10,832 nt of DNA, from NCBI GenBank assembly GCA_021157555.1, contig JAGGWL010000172.1:1-10832 (forward strand), written 5' to 3'. Shown one piece after another: positions 1 to 5,959 of the stretch. The translations under genes and the position numbers were made by a program. The stretch is from Deltaproteobacteria bacterium. Lineage in GTDB: Bacteria > Desulfobacterota > Desulfobacteria > Desulfobacterales > BuS5. How positions within the stretch are numbered: the first letter of the stretch is position 1; the number at the start of each line of letters is the position of its first letter. The notes beneath the pieces were generated by a model. It saw nothing but the letters and a program-made list of their open reading frames with translations, was not told where the DNA came from and searched no databases.

Positions 1-904
1 CTTTATTTGGGATCAAAAGCCATATTTCGTGACCAGGGTCTACAAAGTTATTGAAAACATCGTTTGATATACCGTGGCTGTTAATGTTGACCCTTACATG
101 TTTTTTTAAAAAACCAAATTTCACTTTGTATCGGAACAGGGTAGATTCTGTTGGAGAATATATTTTTTCCCCATAAATTCTCCCTGGTTTTCTGTTTATA
201 ACGAGGTTTACAGAGGTTCCTTCACGCACACGATGACCGGATAGCGGATACTGGCTTGTTATAGAATTTAACGGTTTATCAGAATAAAATAATGATTTTA
301 TTTCTCCTGCAACAAAATTGTTTTTTCCGATTAATATAATTGCATCATCAAGTGAAAGGCCATTAAGATCAGGCATTTTGTAAAAAACAGGCCGCGCTCC
401 TCTGCTAACCAAAAGATTGACTCCTGCTCCCCGTTTTATTAGTTTGCCAGGGGCAGGGTTTTGTTCGATTACAGCATTCTTTTTTATATTTTTGCTATAA
501 GTAATAGAGTGTGCATTTAATATCAAACCATTTTCTTCCAGAATTATGTGCGCAGATTGAAAAAGGATGCCTTTAAGGTCGGGCATAAGAATAGTTTCCA
601 GCCCCTTTGATATTATTATTCTTACATCCCGTCCCTTTTTTATTTCAGCGCCTGGTTCAGGATCCTGATAAAGCACATAGTTTTTCGTGATTAAAGAACT
701 ATACTCAGAACCATTAACCTTTGTATTAAGTCCGAGATCTGATAAAATTTCCAGCGCATATACAATATCTTTATTAATAAGATCAGGTACTAATACTGTA
801 TCTTCACTTCTGACTATAAGCCTGAGTGTAAGATATGCACAACTGCCAGCTATAAAACAAAAAACCAGGATTAAACCGACTGTTTTTATTATGCGGGATG
901 TCAC
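1..904 (-). CDS. PASTA-repeat membrane-anchored protein, C-terminus cut by the window edge
   Basis: An open frame of 301 codons starts at GTG (902-904) and runs off the left edge. Residues 8-30 form one hydrophobic segment (GLILVFCFIAG) after a short basic N-terminus, so the protein is probably an inner-membrane anchor with a periplasmic body. Three PASTA-like repeats follow, at about residues 37-101, 102-170 and 175-238. Each starts with a VPDL or MPDL motif and ends in an (E/N)P.PG..(I/V).(R/K)G..V.L.(I/V)S.G pattern. From about residue 245 a different C-terminal domain begins. PASTA domains bind peptidoglycan or muropeptides in kinases and penicillin-binding proteins, but no kinase or transpeptidase domain precedes them here. 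The start lies 20 bp after the fmt stop, with only a weak ribosome site, so translation may depend on the upstream genes. An in-frame TGA just upstream (917-919) limits the start; GTG is the only ordinary start codon before the hydrophobic segment. The exact function is unknown. Confidence 0.9.
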   Translation of the reverse strand, partial: MTSRIIKTVGLILVFCFIAGSCAYLTLRLIVRSEDTVLVPDLINKDIVYALEILSDLGLNTKVNGSEYSSLITKNYVLYQDPEPGAEIKKGRDVRIIISKGLETILMPDLKGILFQSAHIILEENGLILNAHSITYSKNIKKNAVIEQNPAPGKLIKRGAGVNLLVSRGARPVFYKMPDLNGLSLDDAIILIGKNNFVAGEIKSLFYSDKPLNSITSQYPLSGHRVREGTSVNLVINRKPGRIYGEKIYSPTESTLFRYKVKFGFLKKHVRVNINSHGISNDVFNNFVDPGHEIWLLIPNK

Positions 905-924
905 TATTTCAGCAATTCATAGTT

Positions 925-1893
925 TTAAATTAAACCCAGCATTGTCCCTGGAGGAATATTATTTCCCTGTAAAAAATTTTTTACGGGGAGACGCTTGCCT
1001 GATGCGCTCTGTATCTCAAGAATTGATAGAGTACCTTCTCCGGTTGCCACTATTAGATCACCAGGGAAAGCTTTAATGACTTTCCCTGGCTTTTCAGCAA
1101 TATCATTTCCTGTCGCTATGGCTTGAAATATTTTGAGTCGTTTGTCCTTGAGAAATGTAAAAGCTCCAGGCCATGGTGTTACACCGCGAATAAACGATTC
1201 TATGCTATCCGCCGGTAATTTCCAGTTTATATAACCGTCTTTTTTTTTTAATAATGGAGCATAAGTAGCTCGCTCATCATCCTGAGGAACAGGCTTTAAA
1301 CCATCCGATTCAATCGTCCTGAGTGTTTTTATAAGCAGCTCTGCCCCCATTTCAGCAAGGCGATCATGCAGTATGAATGATGTATCATTTTGAAGGATTT
1401 CTGTTTCATCCTTTAACAGGATATCGCCTGTATCAAGACCTTTATTCATCAGCATGGTTGTAACACCTGTTTTTTTTTCACCATTTATTATTGCCCATTG
1501 TATTGGCGCGGAACCACGATACTTCGGAAGCAGGGAGGCATGAAGATTGATCGCACCTATTTCGGGTATGGCAAGTATGCTTTCAGGAAGTATCCGGCCA
1601 AATGCAGTCACAATATAAAGATCAGGTTTAACAGCTGCCATTTGTTCAGCAAATTCATCTGTCTTGACTGATGTCGGCTGAATTATATTGTATCCCAGGC
1701 ATAGAGCAGCGGATTTTACAGGAGGCGGTATTATCTTGCGGCCACGTCCCTTTGGGCGATCCGGCTGGGTTACAACTACGGATACCTCATATCCATTTTG
1801 ATTAAGAGCTTTCAGAGATGCCACTGCAAAATCAGGAGTTCCCATAAAAACAATTTTTTCTATACTGTTTTTCTTTATCTTATCTTTTCCCAT
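925..1893 (-). CDS. fmt: Methionyl-tRNA formyltransferase
   Basis: This enzyme transfers a formyl group from 10-formyltetrahydrofolate to the amino group of initiator Met-tRNA in the cytoplasm. The protein is 322 residues, close to the family's usual length of about 315. The N-terminal Rossmann-type formyltransferase domain begins with IVFMGTPDFAV near residue 14. It contains the RPKGRGRK tRNA-contact loop at 47-54 and the signature HASLLPKYRGSAP at 118-130. Asn116, His118 and Asp154 (in GLDTGD) line up with the E. coli catalytic trio N106/H108/D144 at a constant offset of 10. The C-terminal OB-like domain starts near 215 and includes the RGVTPWPGA segment. The gene sits 16 bp downstream of def and 20 bp upstream of the PASTA gene, in the same direction. 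Def-fmt adjacency is classical, since Def removes the formyl group that Fmt adds. No strong Shine-Dalgarno is visible, which suggests coupling to def. The ten residues before the domain are a slightly long leader; Met17 is an unlikely alternative start. Confidence 0.98.
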   Translation of the reverse strand: MGKDKIKKNSIEKIVFMGTPDFAVASLKALNQNGYEVSVVVTQPDRPKGRGRKIIPPPVKSAALCLGYNIIQPTSVKTDEFAEQMAAVKPDLYIVTAFGRILPESILAIPEIGAINLHASLLPKYRGSAPIQWAIINGEKKTGVTTMLMNKGLDTGDILLKDETEILQNDTSFILHDRLAEMGAELLIKTLRTIESDGLKPVPQDDERATYAPLLKKKDGYINWKLPADSIESFIRGVTPWPGAFTFLKDKRLKIFQAIATGNDIAEKPGKVIKAFPGDLIVATGEGTLSILEIQSASGKRLPVKNFLQGNNIPPGTMLGLI

Positions 1894-1909
1894 TTTATTT
1901 TTTGAGCAT

Positions 1910-2434
1910 TTATCCTTTTTGTAATTTTTTTTTCACACGCTTTTTATAAAGATTTCTCTTTAAGGCGCTAATATGATCAATAAAAAGAACTCCATTCAAA
2001 TGGTCAATTTCATGCTGCAAGACTATAGATAGTAAACCTTCAGCCTCAATCTCAAGGGGATTGCCGTCCCTGTCGATGCCTTTGGCAAAGACTGATGCAG
2101 CTCGTTTTACATTGGCTCTTAAATCAGGCAGGCTCAGGCATCCTTCATTTTCTGATATTGTTTTTCCATCCATTGAAATAATTTTCGGATTAATTAAAGT
2201 CTGCAAAGCTCTTTTTCCATTTTCCTGCTCAATATCATAAATAATAATTTTTTTTTCTATTCCAACTTGTATGGCTGCCAGCCCGACTCCACTGGATGCG
2301 TACATTATCGATGTCATGTTGTTTATAAGGCCGATAAGAGCCCCATCTATATTGTCCACAGGTTTTGATAATCCGCGTAAATTTTTATCAGGATATGTTA
2401 AAATATTAAGCTGTTCCATAACACCATATTTCAT
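1910..2434 (-). CDS. def: Peptide deformylase
   Basis: This metalloenzyme removes the N-formyl group from nascent proteins at the ribosome. All three family motifs are present: GVGLAAIQ (residues 49-56), EGCLSLP (97-103) and QHEIDHLNG (140-148). Cys99, His141 and His145 should bind the catalytic iron or zinc, and Glu142 is the general acid/base. The 174-residue length with a basic tail (KKRVKKKLQKG) fits the bacterial type I class. The chosen ATG (2432-2434) directly abuts a GGGG run, which is too close to act as a ribosome site. ATG at 2417-2419 (Met6, starting MEQLNILTYPD) matches the usual N-terminus equally well and would give 169 residues. The gene lies 19 bp after the HD-GYP gene and 16 bp before fmt, consistent with one transcript. 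Confidence 0.98.
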   Translation of the reverse strand: MKYGVMEQLNILTYPDKNLRGLSKPVDNIDGALIGLINNMTSIMYASSGVGLAAIQVGIEKKIIIYDIEQENGKRALQTLINPKIISMDGKTISENEGCLSLPDLRANVKRAASVFAKGIDRDGNPLEIEAEGLLSIVLQHEIDHLNGVLFIDHISALKRNLYKKRVKKKLQKG

Positions 2435-2453
2435 CCCCGTTTCTTATTCTTTT

Positions 2454-3980
2454 TTAGTTTACTAAAATTTTTCCGTCCTTATATATTTTTTGAAAAGTTT
2501 TTACAACATCCGGATCAAACTGTGTACCTGCTGCTTCATTTATAATAGCCATTATTTTTTCAGTTTCCATTCTTTTTCTGTATGCTCTGTCCGAATCCAT
2601 TGCATCAAAAGCATCCGCGACCGAAAGGATTCTGGCAAGAAACGGTATTTTGTCTCCCTTTAACCCTTCGGGGTATCCGGTTCCGTCAAAGCGTTCATGG
2701 TGATATTTGATAATCTCCTGTTCTTTGTCCCACATCCCTAATTGACCAATTATATTTGCTCCTATCACAGGGTGTTTTTTTATCATATCAAATTCTTCAT
2801 TCGTGAGTTTTCCGGGTTTAAGAAGCACTTTGTCCATAACTCCGATTTTGCCGATATCATGAAGTCGTCCCGCAAAATTTATAATATCAATATCTTCTTT
2901 AGAGCATCCCATTCCCACGGCTATAGCTACAGAAATTTGTGCCACCCTGTCCGAATGCTGCCTGGTATAAGGATCCCTTGCTTCAATGGCTTGTACCAAA
3001 GCGTATAATGTTGAAAAAAGATTATCAAAAATATTATCGTAAAGCGCTGCATTCTCTATTGAGGACGCTGCATGCATAGTCAAAAATGACATATAAAAAA
3101 GATCTTTTTTATCAAAACGAATATTTCCGGTAGTAACATAGAGGGCAAGTATTCCAAAAGTTTTTTCTCTAATTTTTAGAGGGACTGCCATAAAAGAGAG
3201 TATTTTTTTAGGCAGCCTGCGTACATTTTTATTTTTAGCAACAAGAAACGGTATTTTATCATTTATGATCTCCATTAAAAGCTCTGCAACATCATCTAAA
3301 ACAACACCAACTGTTTCGCCGTCAGAACTGCGGTCAGAACCAAAAGAGAGAGCTACCTGAAAGAGCTGTTTAATATCATCATTTATTACATAAAAGATAG
3401 ATTCATCAGCATTGGTTATTTCCGTGGCCAAATCTGTCACACATTTAAAAATATCTGAATCTGCACCTATAGAGCTGATATTGCTCATTATCATGTTTAA
3501 AGTATTTAGTTTTTTAACCTTGTTTGTTAATTCATGATTAAGTTTCCTTAGGCGTAACTTGCCCTCCAGCTCTTTTTTTAAAAAAATATTATCTATAAGC
3601 AGCTGCCGTTCCCGTAAAACACGTTCAAGGCAAGCCTCCAGCATACTGAATTTGACCGGCTTAACGAGAAAATCAACAACACCATTTTTTAACGTATTGA
3701 TAACGCTGTCAAGTGAAGGGTAACCGGTAACCACAATAACGGGAATAGAATTATCCAATTGTCTAATATATTCAGCAAGTTCCAGGCCATTCATGCCTGG
3801 CATAGCCAGATCAGTAAAGCAGCAGTCTATTTTTTCATGTTTTAAAATTTCAACAGCATCCGCTCCGTTTTTTGCAGTAAACAGTTTAAAGCCCTTGCTT
3901 TGAAAATATTCATCCGCTAACTTCAGAAGTTCCTCTTCATCATCAACAAATAGAATTGTTTCTTGCTTTTTATTATTCAT
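2454..3980 (-). CDS. Response regulator with REC, GAF-like and HD-GYP domains (putative cyclic-di-GMP phosphodiesterase)
   Basis: The protein has 508 residues from the chosen start. An N-terminal receiver domain (about 8-122) carries the acidic pair Asp13/Asp14, phosphoacceptor Asp57 (FTDLAMPG), Thr85 and Lys107, so it should be phosphorylated by an unlinked histidine kinase. A probable coiled coil follows (about 125-165), then a GAF-like region (165-315) and an HD-GYP domain (320-490). The HD-GYP signature is intact: His342 (HSDR), HD at 374-375 in LHDIGKIG, HH at 427-428 and GYP at 435-437 in FDGTGYPEG. An active enzyme that hydrolyses cyclic-di-GMP is therefore likely. The frame is also open from an ATG at 4023-4025. 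I chose 3978-3980 because GGGAGG lies 5 bp ahead of it and the receiver domain starts there. The gene heads the def-fmt run, and the sensory partner is not in the window. The link between second-messenger signalling and N-terminal methionine enzymes may be coincidental. Confidence 0.95.
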   Translation of the reverse strand: MNNKKQETILFVDDEEELLKLADEYFQSKGFKLFTAKNGADAVEILKHEKIDCCFTDLAMPGMNGLELAEYIRQLDNSIPVIVVTGYPSLDSVINTLKNGVVDFLVKPVKFSMLEACLERVLRERQLLIDNIFLKKELEGKLRLRKLNHELTNKVKKLNTLNMIMSNISSIGADSDIFKCVTDLATEITNADESIFYVINDDIKQLFQVALSFGSDRSSDGETVGVVLDDVAELLMEIINDKIPFLVAKNKNVRRLPKKILSFMAVPLKIREKTFGILALYVTTGNIRFDKKDLFYMSFLTMHAASSIENAALYDNIFDNLFSTLYALVQAIEARDPYTRQHSDRVAQISVAIAVGMGCSKEDIDIINFAGRLHDIGKIGVMDKVLLKPGKLTNEEFDMIKKHPVIGANIIGQLGMWDKEQEIIKYHHERFDGTGYPEGLKGDKIPFLARILSVADAFDAMDSDRAYRKRMETEKIMAIINEAAGTQFDPDVVKTFQKIYKDGKILVN

Positions 3981-3985
3981 ACTTG

Positions 3986-3991
3986 CCTCCC
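3986..3991 (-). promoter_or_regulatory. Ribosome binding site that decides the HD-GYP gene start
   Basis: GGGAGG on the minus strand lies 5 bp upstream of the ATG at 3978-3980. It is the best Shine-Dalgarno in the region. It supports the shorter 508-residue protein over the 523-residue reading from 4025, whose extra 15 residues are mostly charged low-complexity sequence. Confidence 0.8.
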
Positions 3992-4030
3992 GTTCTTTAT
4001 TTTTTTCTTGCTTATTTTTTAACACTATTT

Positions 4031-4059
4031 AATATAATTGAATCCTGCAAGCTATTCAA
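4031..4059 (-). promoter_or_regulatory. Candidate sigma-70 promoter for the HD-GYP/def/fmt run
   Basis: On the minus strand, TTGAAT (4054-4059) and TATATT (4031-4036) are separated by exactly 17 bp, close to the TTGACA/TATAAT consensus. Transcription would start near 4024 and leave a leader of about 44 bases before the ATG at 3980. This placement also excludes the longer protein start at 4025. It is a pattern match only, in AT-rich sequence. Confidence 0.5.
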
Positions 4060-4060
4060 T
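4037..4060. promoter_or_regulatory. Inverted repeat in the divergent promoter region (possible operator)
   Basis: ATTGAAT (4037-4043) and ATTCAAT (4054-4060) form a perfect 7-bp inverted repeat around a 10-bp spacer. The right arm contains the predicted minus-strand -35 box and the spacer covers much of the promoter. A dimeric regulator bound here could affect the HD-GYP operon and possibly map. No regulator gene is nearby. Confidence 0.35.
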
Positions 4061-4104
4061 GGAAGTTGTTCAAAAAAAAATAAAGAGGGGATATATTAAA
4101 TTAA

Positions 4105-4992
4105 ATGAAAAGCAAAAAAATCGGTCGGAATGATCCTTGTCCATGCGGCAGCGGTCTTAAATTTAAAAAGTGCTGCTTTGGCAAAAACATTCAGCCAACA
4201 CAAAACATAAAAGAATTATATCTTAAAAAATATAATATCAGGCTTAAAAGTAAAACAGATATTGAAGGTATAAAAGCAGCCGGGCGACTTGCCGTAAAAA
4301 CTCTCGACCTTGCTGAAGCAAACATCAGACCGGGAATAACAACAGATGATATTAATCGGCTTGTGCATGAATTTACCTTAAAAAATGACGCTATCCCTGC
4401 CCCTTTAAATTACCGGGGTTTTCCAAAAAGTGTTTGCGTTTCTGTGAACGAGGTGATCTGCCATGGGATTCCCGGAAAACGTGTTTTAGAGGATGGGGAT
4501 ATTGTAAACGTGGATGTAACACCTATTTTAAACGGATATTATGCTGATACAAATAAAACATTTTTTGTCGGGATTCCGGATAAAAATGCACAAAAAATTG
4601 TCTCTGTAACCAAAGAATGCCTTCGCCTGGGTATTAATACCATAAAGCCGGGAAGCACTATCGGAGATATAGGCTGGGCTATTCAAAAATATGCGGAAAA
4701 AAATAAATGTTCCGTTGTCAGGGAATTTGTAGGGCATGGAGTAGGCATAGGTTTTCATGAACCTCCCCAGGTTCCTCATTATGGCAAAAAGGGGCAGGGT
4801 GTTGCATTAGCACCAGGCATGGTACTAACCATAGAACCCATGATCAACCTTGGCAGGAAAGAGTTAAAAGTACTGAAGGATGAATGGACGGCAGTCACTG
4901 CGGATGGTTCACTTTCCGCACAGTTTGAACAGACTATCCTGGTTACAGAAGATGGTTTCGAGTGTCTTACTCCTTTTGATCTTAATCCTTAG
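4105..4992 (+). CDS. map: Type I methionine aminopeptidase with N-terminal SEC-C zinc motif
   Basis: This enzyme removes the initiator methionine from nascent proteins after deformylation. The 295-residue protein has two parts. Residues 1-30 hold a SEC-C motif, GRNDPCPCGSGLKFKKCC, with ligands Cys11, Cys13, Cys23 and Cys24; such motifs bind zinc and in other proteins mediate ribosome or SecB contact. The catalytic pita-bread fold spans about 46-290. Metal ligands Asp137, Asp148, His211, Glu244 and Glu275 match E. coli D97/D108/H171/E204/E235 at a constant offset of 40, and His120 and His218 match the substrate-contact histidines. A purine-rich AGAGGGG at 4084-4090 is the only ribosome-site candidate, 14 bp from ATG, which is longer than usual; an in-frame TAA directly upstream rules out an earlier start. 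The gene is divergent from def-fmt, its functional partners. Its TAG stop lies inside the left end of the repeat element that follows. Confidence 0.97.
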   Translation: MKSKKIGRNDPCPCGSGLKFKKCCFGKNIQPTQNIKELYLKKYNIRLKSKTDIEGIKAAGRLAVKTLDLAEANIRPGITTDDINRLVHEFTLKNDAIPAPLNYRGFPKSVCVSVNEVICHGIPGKRVLEDGDIVNVDVTPILNGYYADTNKTFFVGIPDKNAQKIVSVTKECLRLGINTIKPGSTIGDIGWAIQKYAEKNKCSVVREFVGHGVGIGFHEPPQVPHYGKKGQGVALAPGMVLTIEPMINLGRKELKVLKDEWTAVTADGSLSAQFEQTILVTEDGFECLTPFDLNP

Positions 4993-5067
4993 GAACGAGG
5001 ACAAAATAACTTCCATCGCTTTTTTCAAGGTTTTACCCAGTTTTTTTATATAAAGCTGCCTAAAGTT

Positions 5068-5127
5068 GTAGAGACAAGGCATGCCTTGTCTTGTTTGAGG
5101 CGGAGACAAGGCATGCCTTGTCTCTAC
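5068..5127. repeat. Doubled 20-bp perfect palindrome forming one long hairpin
   Basis: The perfect palindrome AGACAAGGCATGCCTTGTCT occurs at 5072-5091 and again at 5104-5123. With the flanking GTAG and CTAC, the two copies form a perfect 24-bp inverted repeat (5068-5091 against 5104-5127) around a 12-base spacer. Each copy could also fold on itself. It lies between two convergent genes and could block or attenuate transcription in both directions. Neither side has a clear T-run, so I do not call it a rho-independent terminator. Confidence 0.85.
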
Positions 5128-5142
5128 GATCTTTCATGTTTT

Positions 5143-5162
5143 GTTGTGCTCGACAGAGCATG
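5143..5162 (+). repeat. Hairpin repeat, copy 1 (toxin side)
   Basis: GTTGTGCTCGACAGAGCATG contains the stem TGCTC/GAGCA around a GACA loop. An inverted copy lies on the other side of the toxin-antitoxin module at 5871-5890. The two differ only at one stem base pair, T-A here and C-G there. Weaker similarity extends outward: CTAC and T-rich sequence before the hairpin, TTATAT after it. Confidence 0.65.
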
Positions 5163-5190
5163 AGGATTATATGGTTGGCTTCCACGTTCC

Positions 5191-5535
5191 TTAGATTAAA
5201 TCTAAATGAATATTGACTGCTTTTTCTACAGAAAGCATATCTCCTTCCGATAGTCTGCCAATGGTTTTGATTAATCTGCGCTTATCAAGTGTTCGAATTT
5301 GATCGGCTTTAATTTTTGATTTTTTGGGTAGATTGCCCTTTCCTTTGACTAAAACAACTTCAAAAGGGTATGTTTTTTTGACATTTTTAGACGTAATCGG
5401 TAAAATCGTGATGGTATCGGAAAACGTATTATTTTTATCATTTGAAATAACCAGCACGGGGCGAGTTTTGGCAATTTCGTGACCCATTGCAGGATCAAGA
5501 GCGGCTAAATAGATGCCTCCTCTTTTAATATTCAT
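5191..5535 (-). CDS. MazF/PemK-family endoribonuclease toxin
   Basis: This is the toxin of a type II toxin-antitoxin pair and probably cleaves mRNA at a short specific sequence when free of antitoxin. The 114-residue protein starts MNIKRGGIYLAALDP, as is typical of the family, followed by GHEIAKTRPVLVISND and ILPITSK. Arg25 and Thr48 fall exactly at the catalytic positions known from Bacillus EndoA. The frame is open further upstream, but ATG at 5533-5535 has GGAGG 6 bp ahead and begins at the family N-terminus. The start overlaps the antitoxin's 3' end by 11 bp, as expected for coupled toxin-antitoxin genes. The stop codon lies within the end of the repeat element at 4988-5194, and the last five codons form a 7+1+7 palindrome (5191-5205). 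The toxin looks full length and intact. I cannot read its cleavage specificity from the sequence. Confidence 0.94.
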   Translation of the reverse strand: MNIKRGGIYLAALDPAMGHEIAKTRPVLVISNDKNNTFSDTITILPITSKNVKKTYPFEVVLVKGKGNLPKKSKIKADQIRTLDKRRLIKTIGRLSEGDMLSVEKAVNIHLDLI

Positions 5536-5773
5536 CCCATCCCTCCAAATCAGCGGCTTTAAATTCATCTGAGATGGCAAGATTTTCTTTGGCGGTGGCA
5601 CGGTAACCTTCTTTTAAAGCTTCATTCAAGGCTTGTTTTTCTTGCTGTTCGATTTGTTTGCGAATGGCTTGGGTGATGAATTGACTTTTTTTTCTGAAGC
5701 CGGCATACTGATTTAAAGAAATTAATAAATCCTTTGGAATAGTGATGTTTAAGCGAACCTTATCTGTATTCAT
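5525..5773 (-). CDS. Ribbon-helix-helix antitoxin of the MazF-type pair
   Basis: The 82-residue protein starts MNTDKVRLNITIPKDLL at ATG 5771-5773, with AAAGGG 6-7 bp upstream; the longer frame to 5827 would include the promoter and is rejected. Residues 6-12 (VRLNITI) look like the DNA-contacting beta strand of a ribbon-helix-helix fold, followed by two helices (about 14-22 and 28-44). The charged tail ending DEFKAADLEGWDEY resembles the toxin-wrapping segment of MazE/EndoAI-type antitoxins. It should neutralise the toxin encoded directly downstream and repress its own promoter as a dimer. Its 3' end overlaps the toxin start by 11 bp. The RHH-plus-MazF pairing is the same architecture as Bacillus EndoAI/EndoA. 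Pairing with the toxin is inferred from adjacency. Confidence 0.9.
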   Translation of the reverse strand: MNTDKVRLNITIPKDLLISLNQYAGFRKKSQFITQAIRKQIEQQEKQALNEALKEGYRATAKENLAISDEFKAADLEGWDEY

Positions 5774-5824
5774 TATACACCCTTTAATGACTTTTATTTT
5801 GTGTATAATAAAACGCATTAAAGG
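5765..5824. promoter_or_regulatory. Interleaved inverted repeats over the toxin-antitoxin promoter (probable autoregulatory operator)
   Basis: ATTATACAC (5772-5780) is an exact inverse of GTGTATAAT (5801-5809), and the directly adjoining CCTTTAATG (5781-5789) is an exact inverse of CATTAAAGG (5816-5824). The order A-B-A'-B' is interleaved, not nested. The first pair covers the -10 box and the antitoxin start codon; a shorter palindrome, TGTAT-5-ATACA (5765-5779), also covers the start codon. RHH antitoxins usually repress their own operons at such sites. The operator role is inferred. Confidence 0.55.
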
Positions 5825-5834
5825 CATCTGTCAA
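5805..5834 (-). promoter_or_regulatory. Sigma-70-type promoter of the toxin-antitoxin operon
   Basis: A consensus -35 box TTGACA (5829-5834) and a -10 box TATTAT (5805-5810) lie on the minus strand, 18 bp apart. Transcription would begin near 5798, giving a leader of about 25 bases before the antitoxin ATG at 5773. This is the best promoter match in the window. Confidence 0.7.
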
Positions 5835-5870
5835 GGAGGATGTTTTGAAAACATTTAAGTATATAACAGC

Positions 5871-5890
5871 CATGCCCTGTCGGGCACAAC
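5871..5890 (-). repeat. Hairpin repeat, copy 2 (antitoxin side, inverted)
   Basis: Read on the minus strand this is GTTGTGCCCGACAGGGCATG, with stem TGCCC/GGGCA around a GACA loop. It matches copy 1 at 5143-5162 in 18 of 20 bases, and both differences are the two partners of one stem pair. The copies are inverted relative to each other and bracket the toxin-antitoxin operon and its promoter. Confidence 0.65.
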
Positions 5891-5959
5891 AAAAAAGAAA
5901 AGTACAGTAGACACTTTAATATAAAAGCATAACCTGAGTTTAATAAAAAAATTAAAATC

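Larger units (their letters stand above)
4988..5194. repeat. Palindromic intergenic repeat element (MITE-like) between map and the toxin gene
   Basis: The left end CTTAGGAACGAGGA (4988-5001) and the right end, read on the minus strand, CTAAGGAACGTGGA (5194-5181), form a 14-bp inverted repeat with 2 mismatches. Between them lie a doubled 20-bp palindrome and a 5-bp-stem hairpin. The ends contain the TAG stop of map and the TAA stop of the toxin, so the element fills the whole convergent gap. A related copy of the left 27 bases occurs at 10697-10724. No transposase gene is present, so any movement would be in trans. No target-site duplication is evident. Confidence 0.6.

Noticed and set aside
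687..1076. Plus-strand 129-codon frame
   Set aside because: It lies antisense across the PASTA/fmt junction, whose minus-strand proteins are clearly real.
3981..4025. N-terminal extension of the HD-GYP protein from ATG 4025
   Set aside because: The internal ATG at 3980 has a far better ribosome site, and the predicted promoter would start transcription at about the upstream ATG.
5068..5127. Bidirectional rho-independent terminator
   Set aside because: The stem is strong but neither side has the required T-run, so I call it a repeat hairpin only.
5068..5162. CRISPR-like array
   Set aside because: The repeats are palindromes present only twice with a 12-base spacer, there are no further units and no cas genes.
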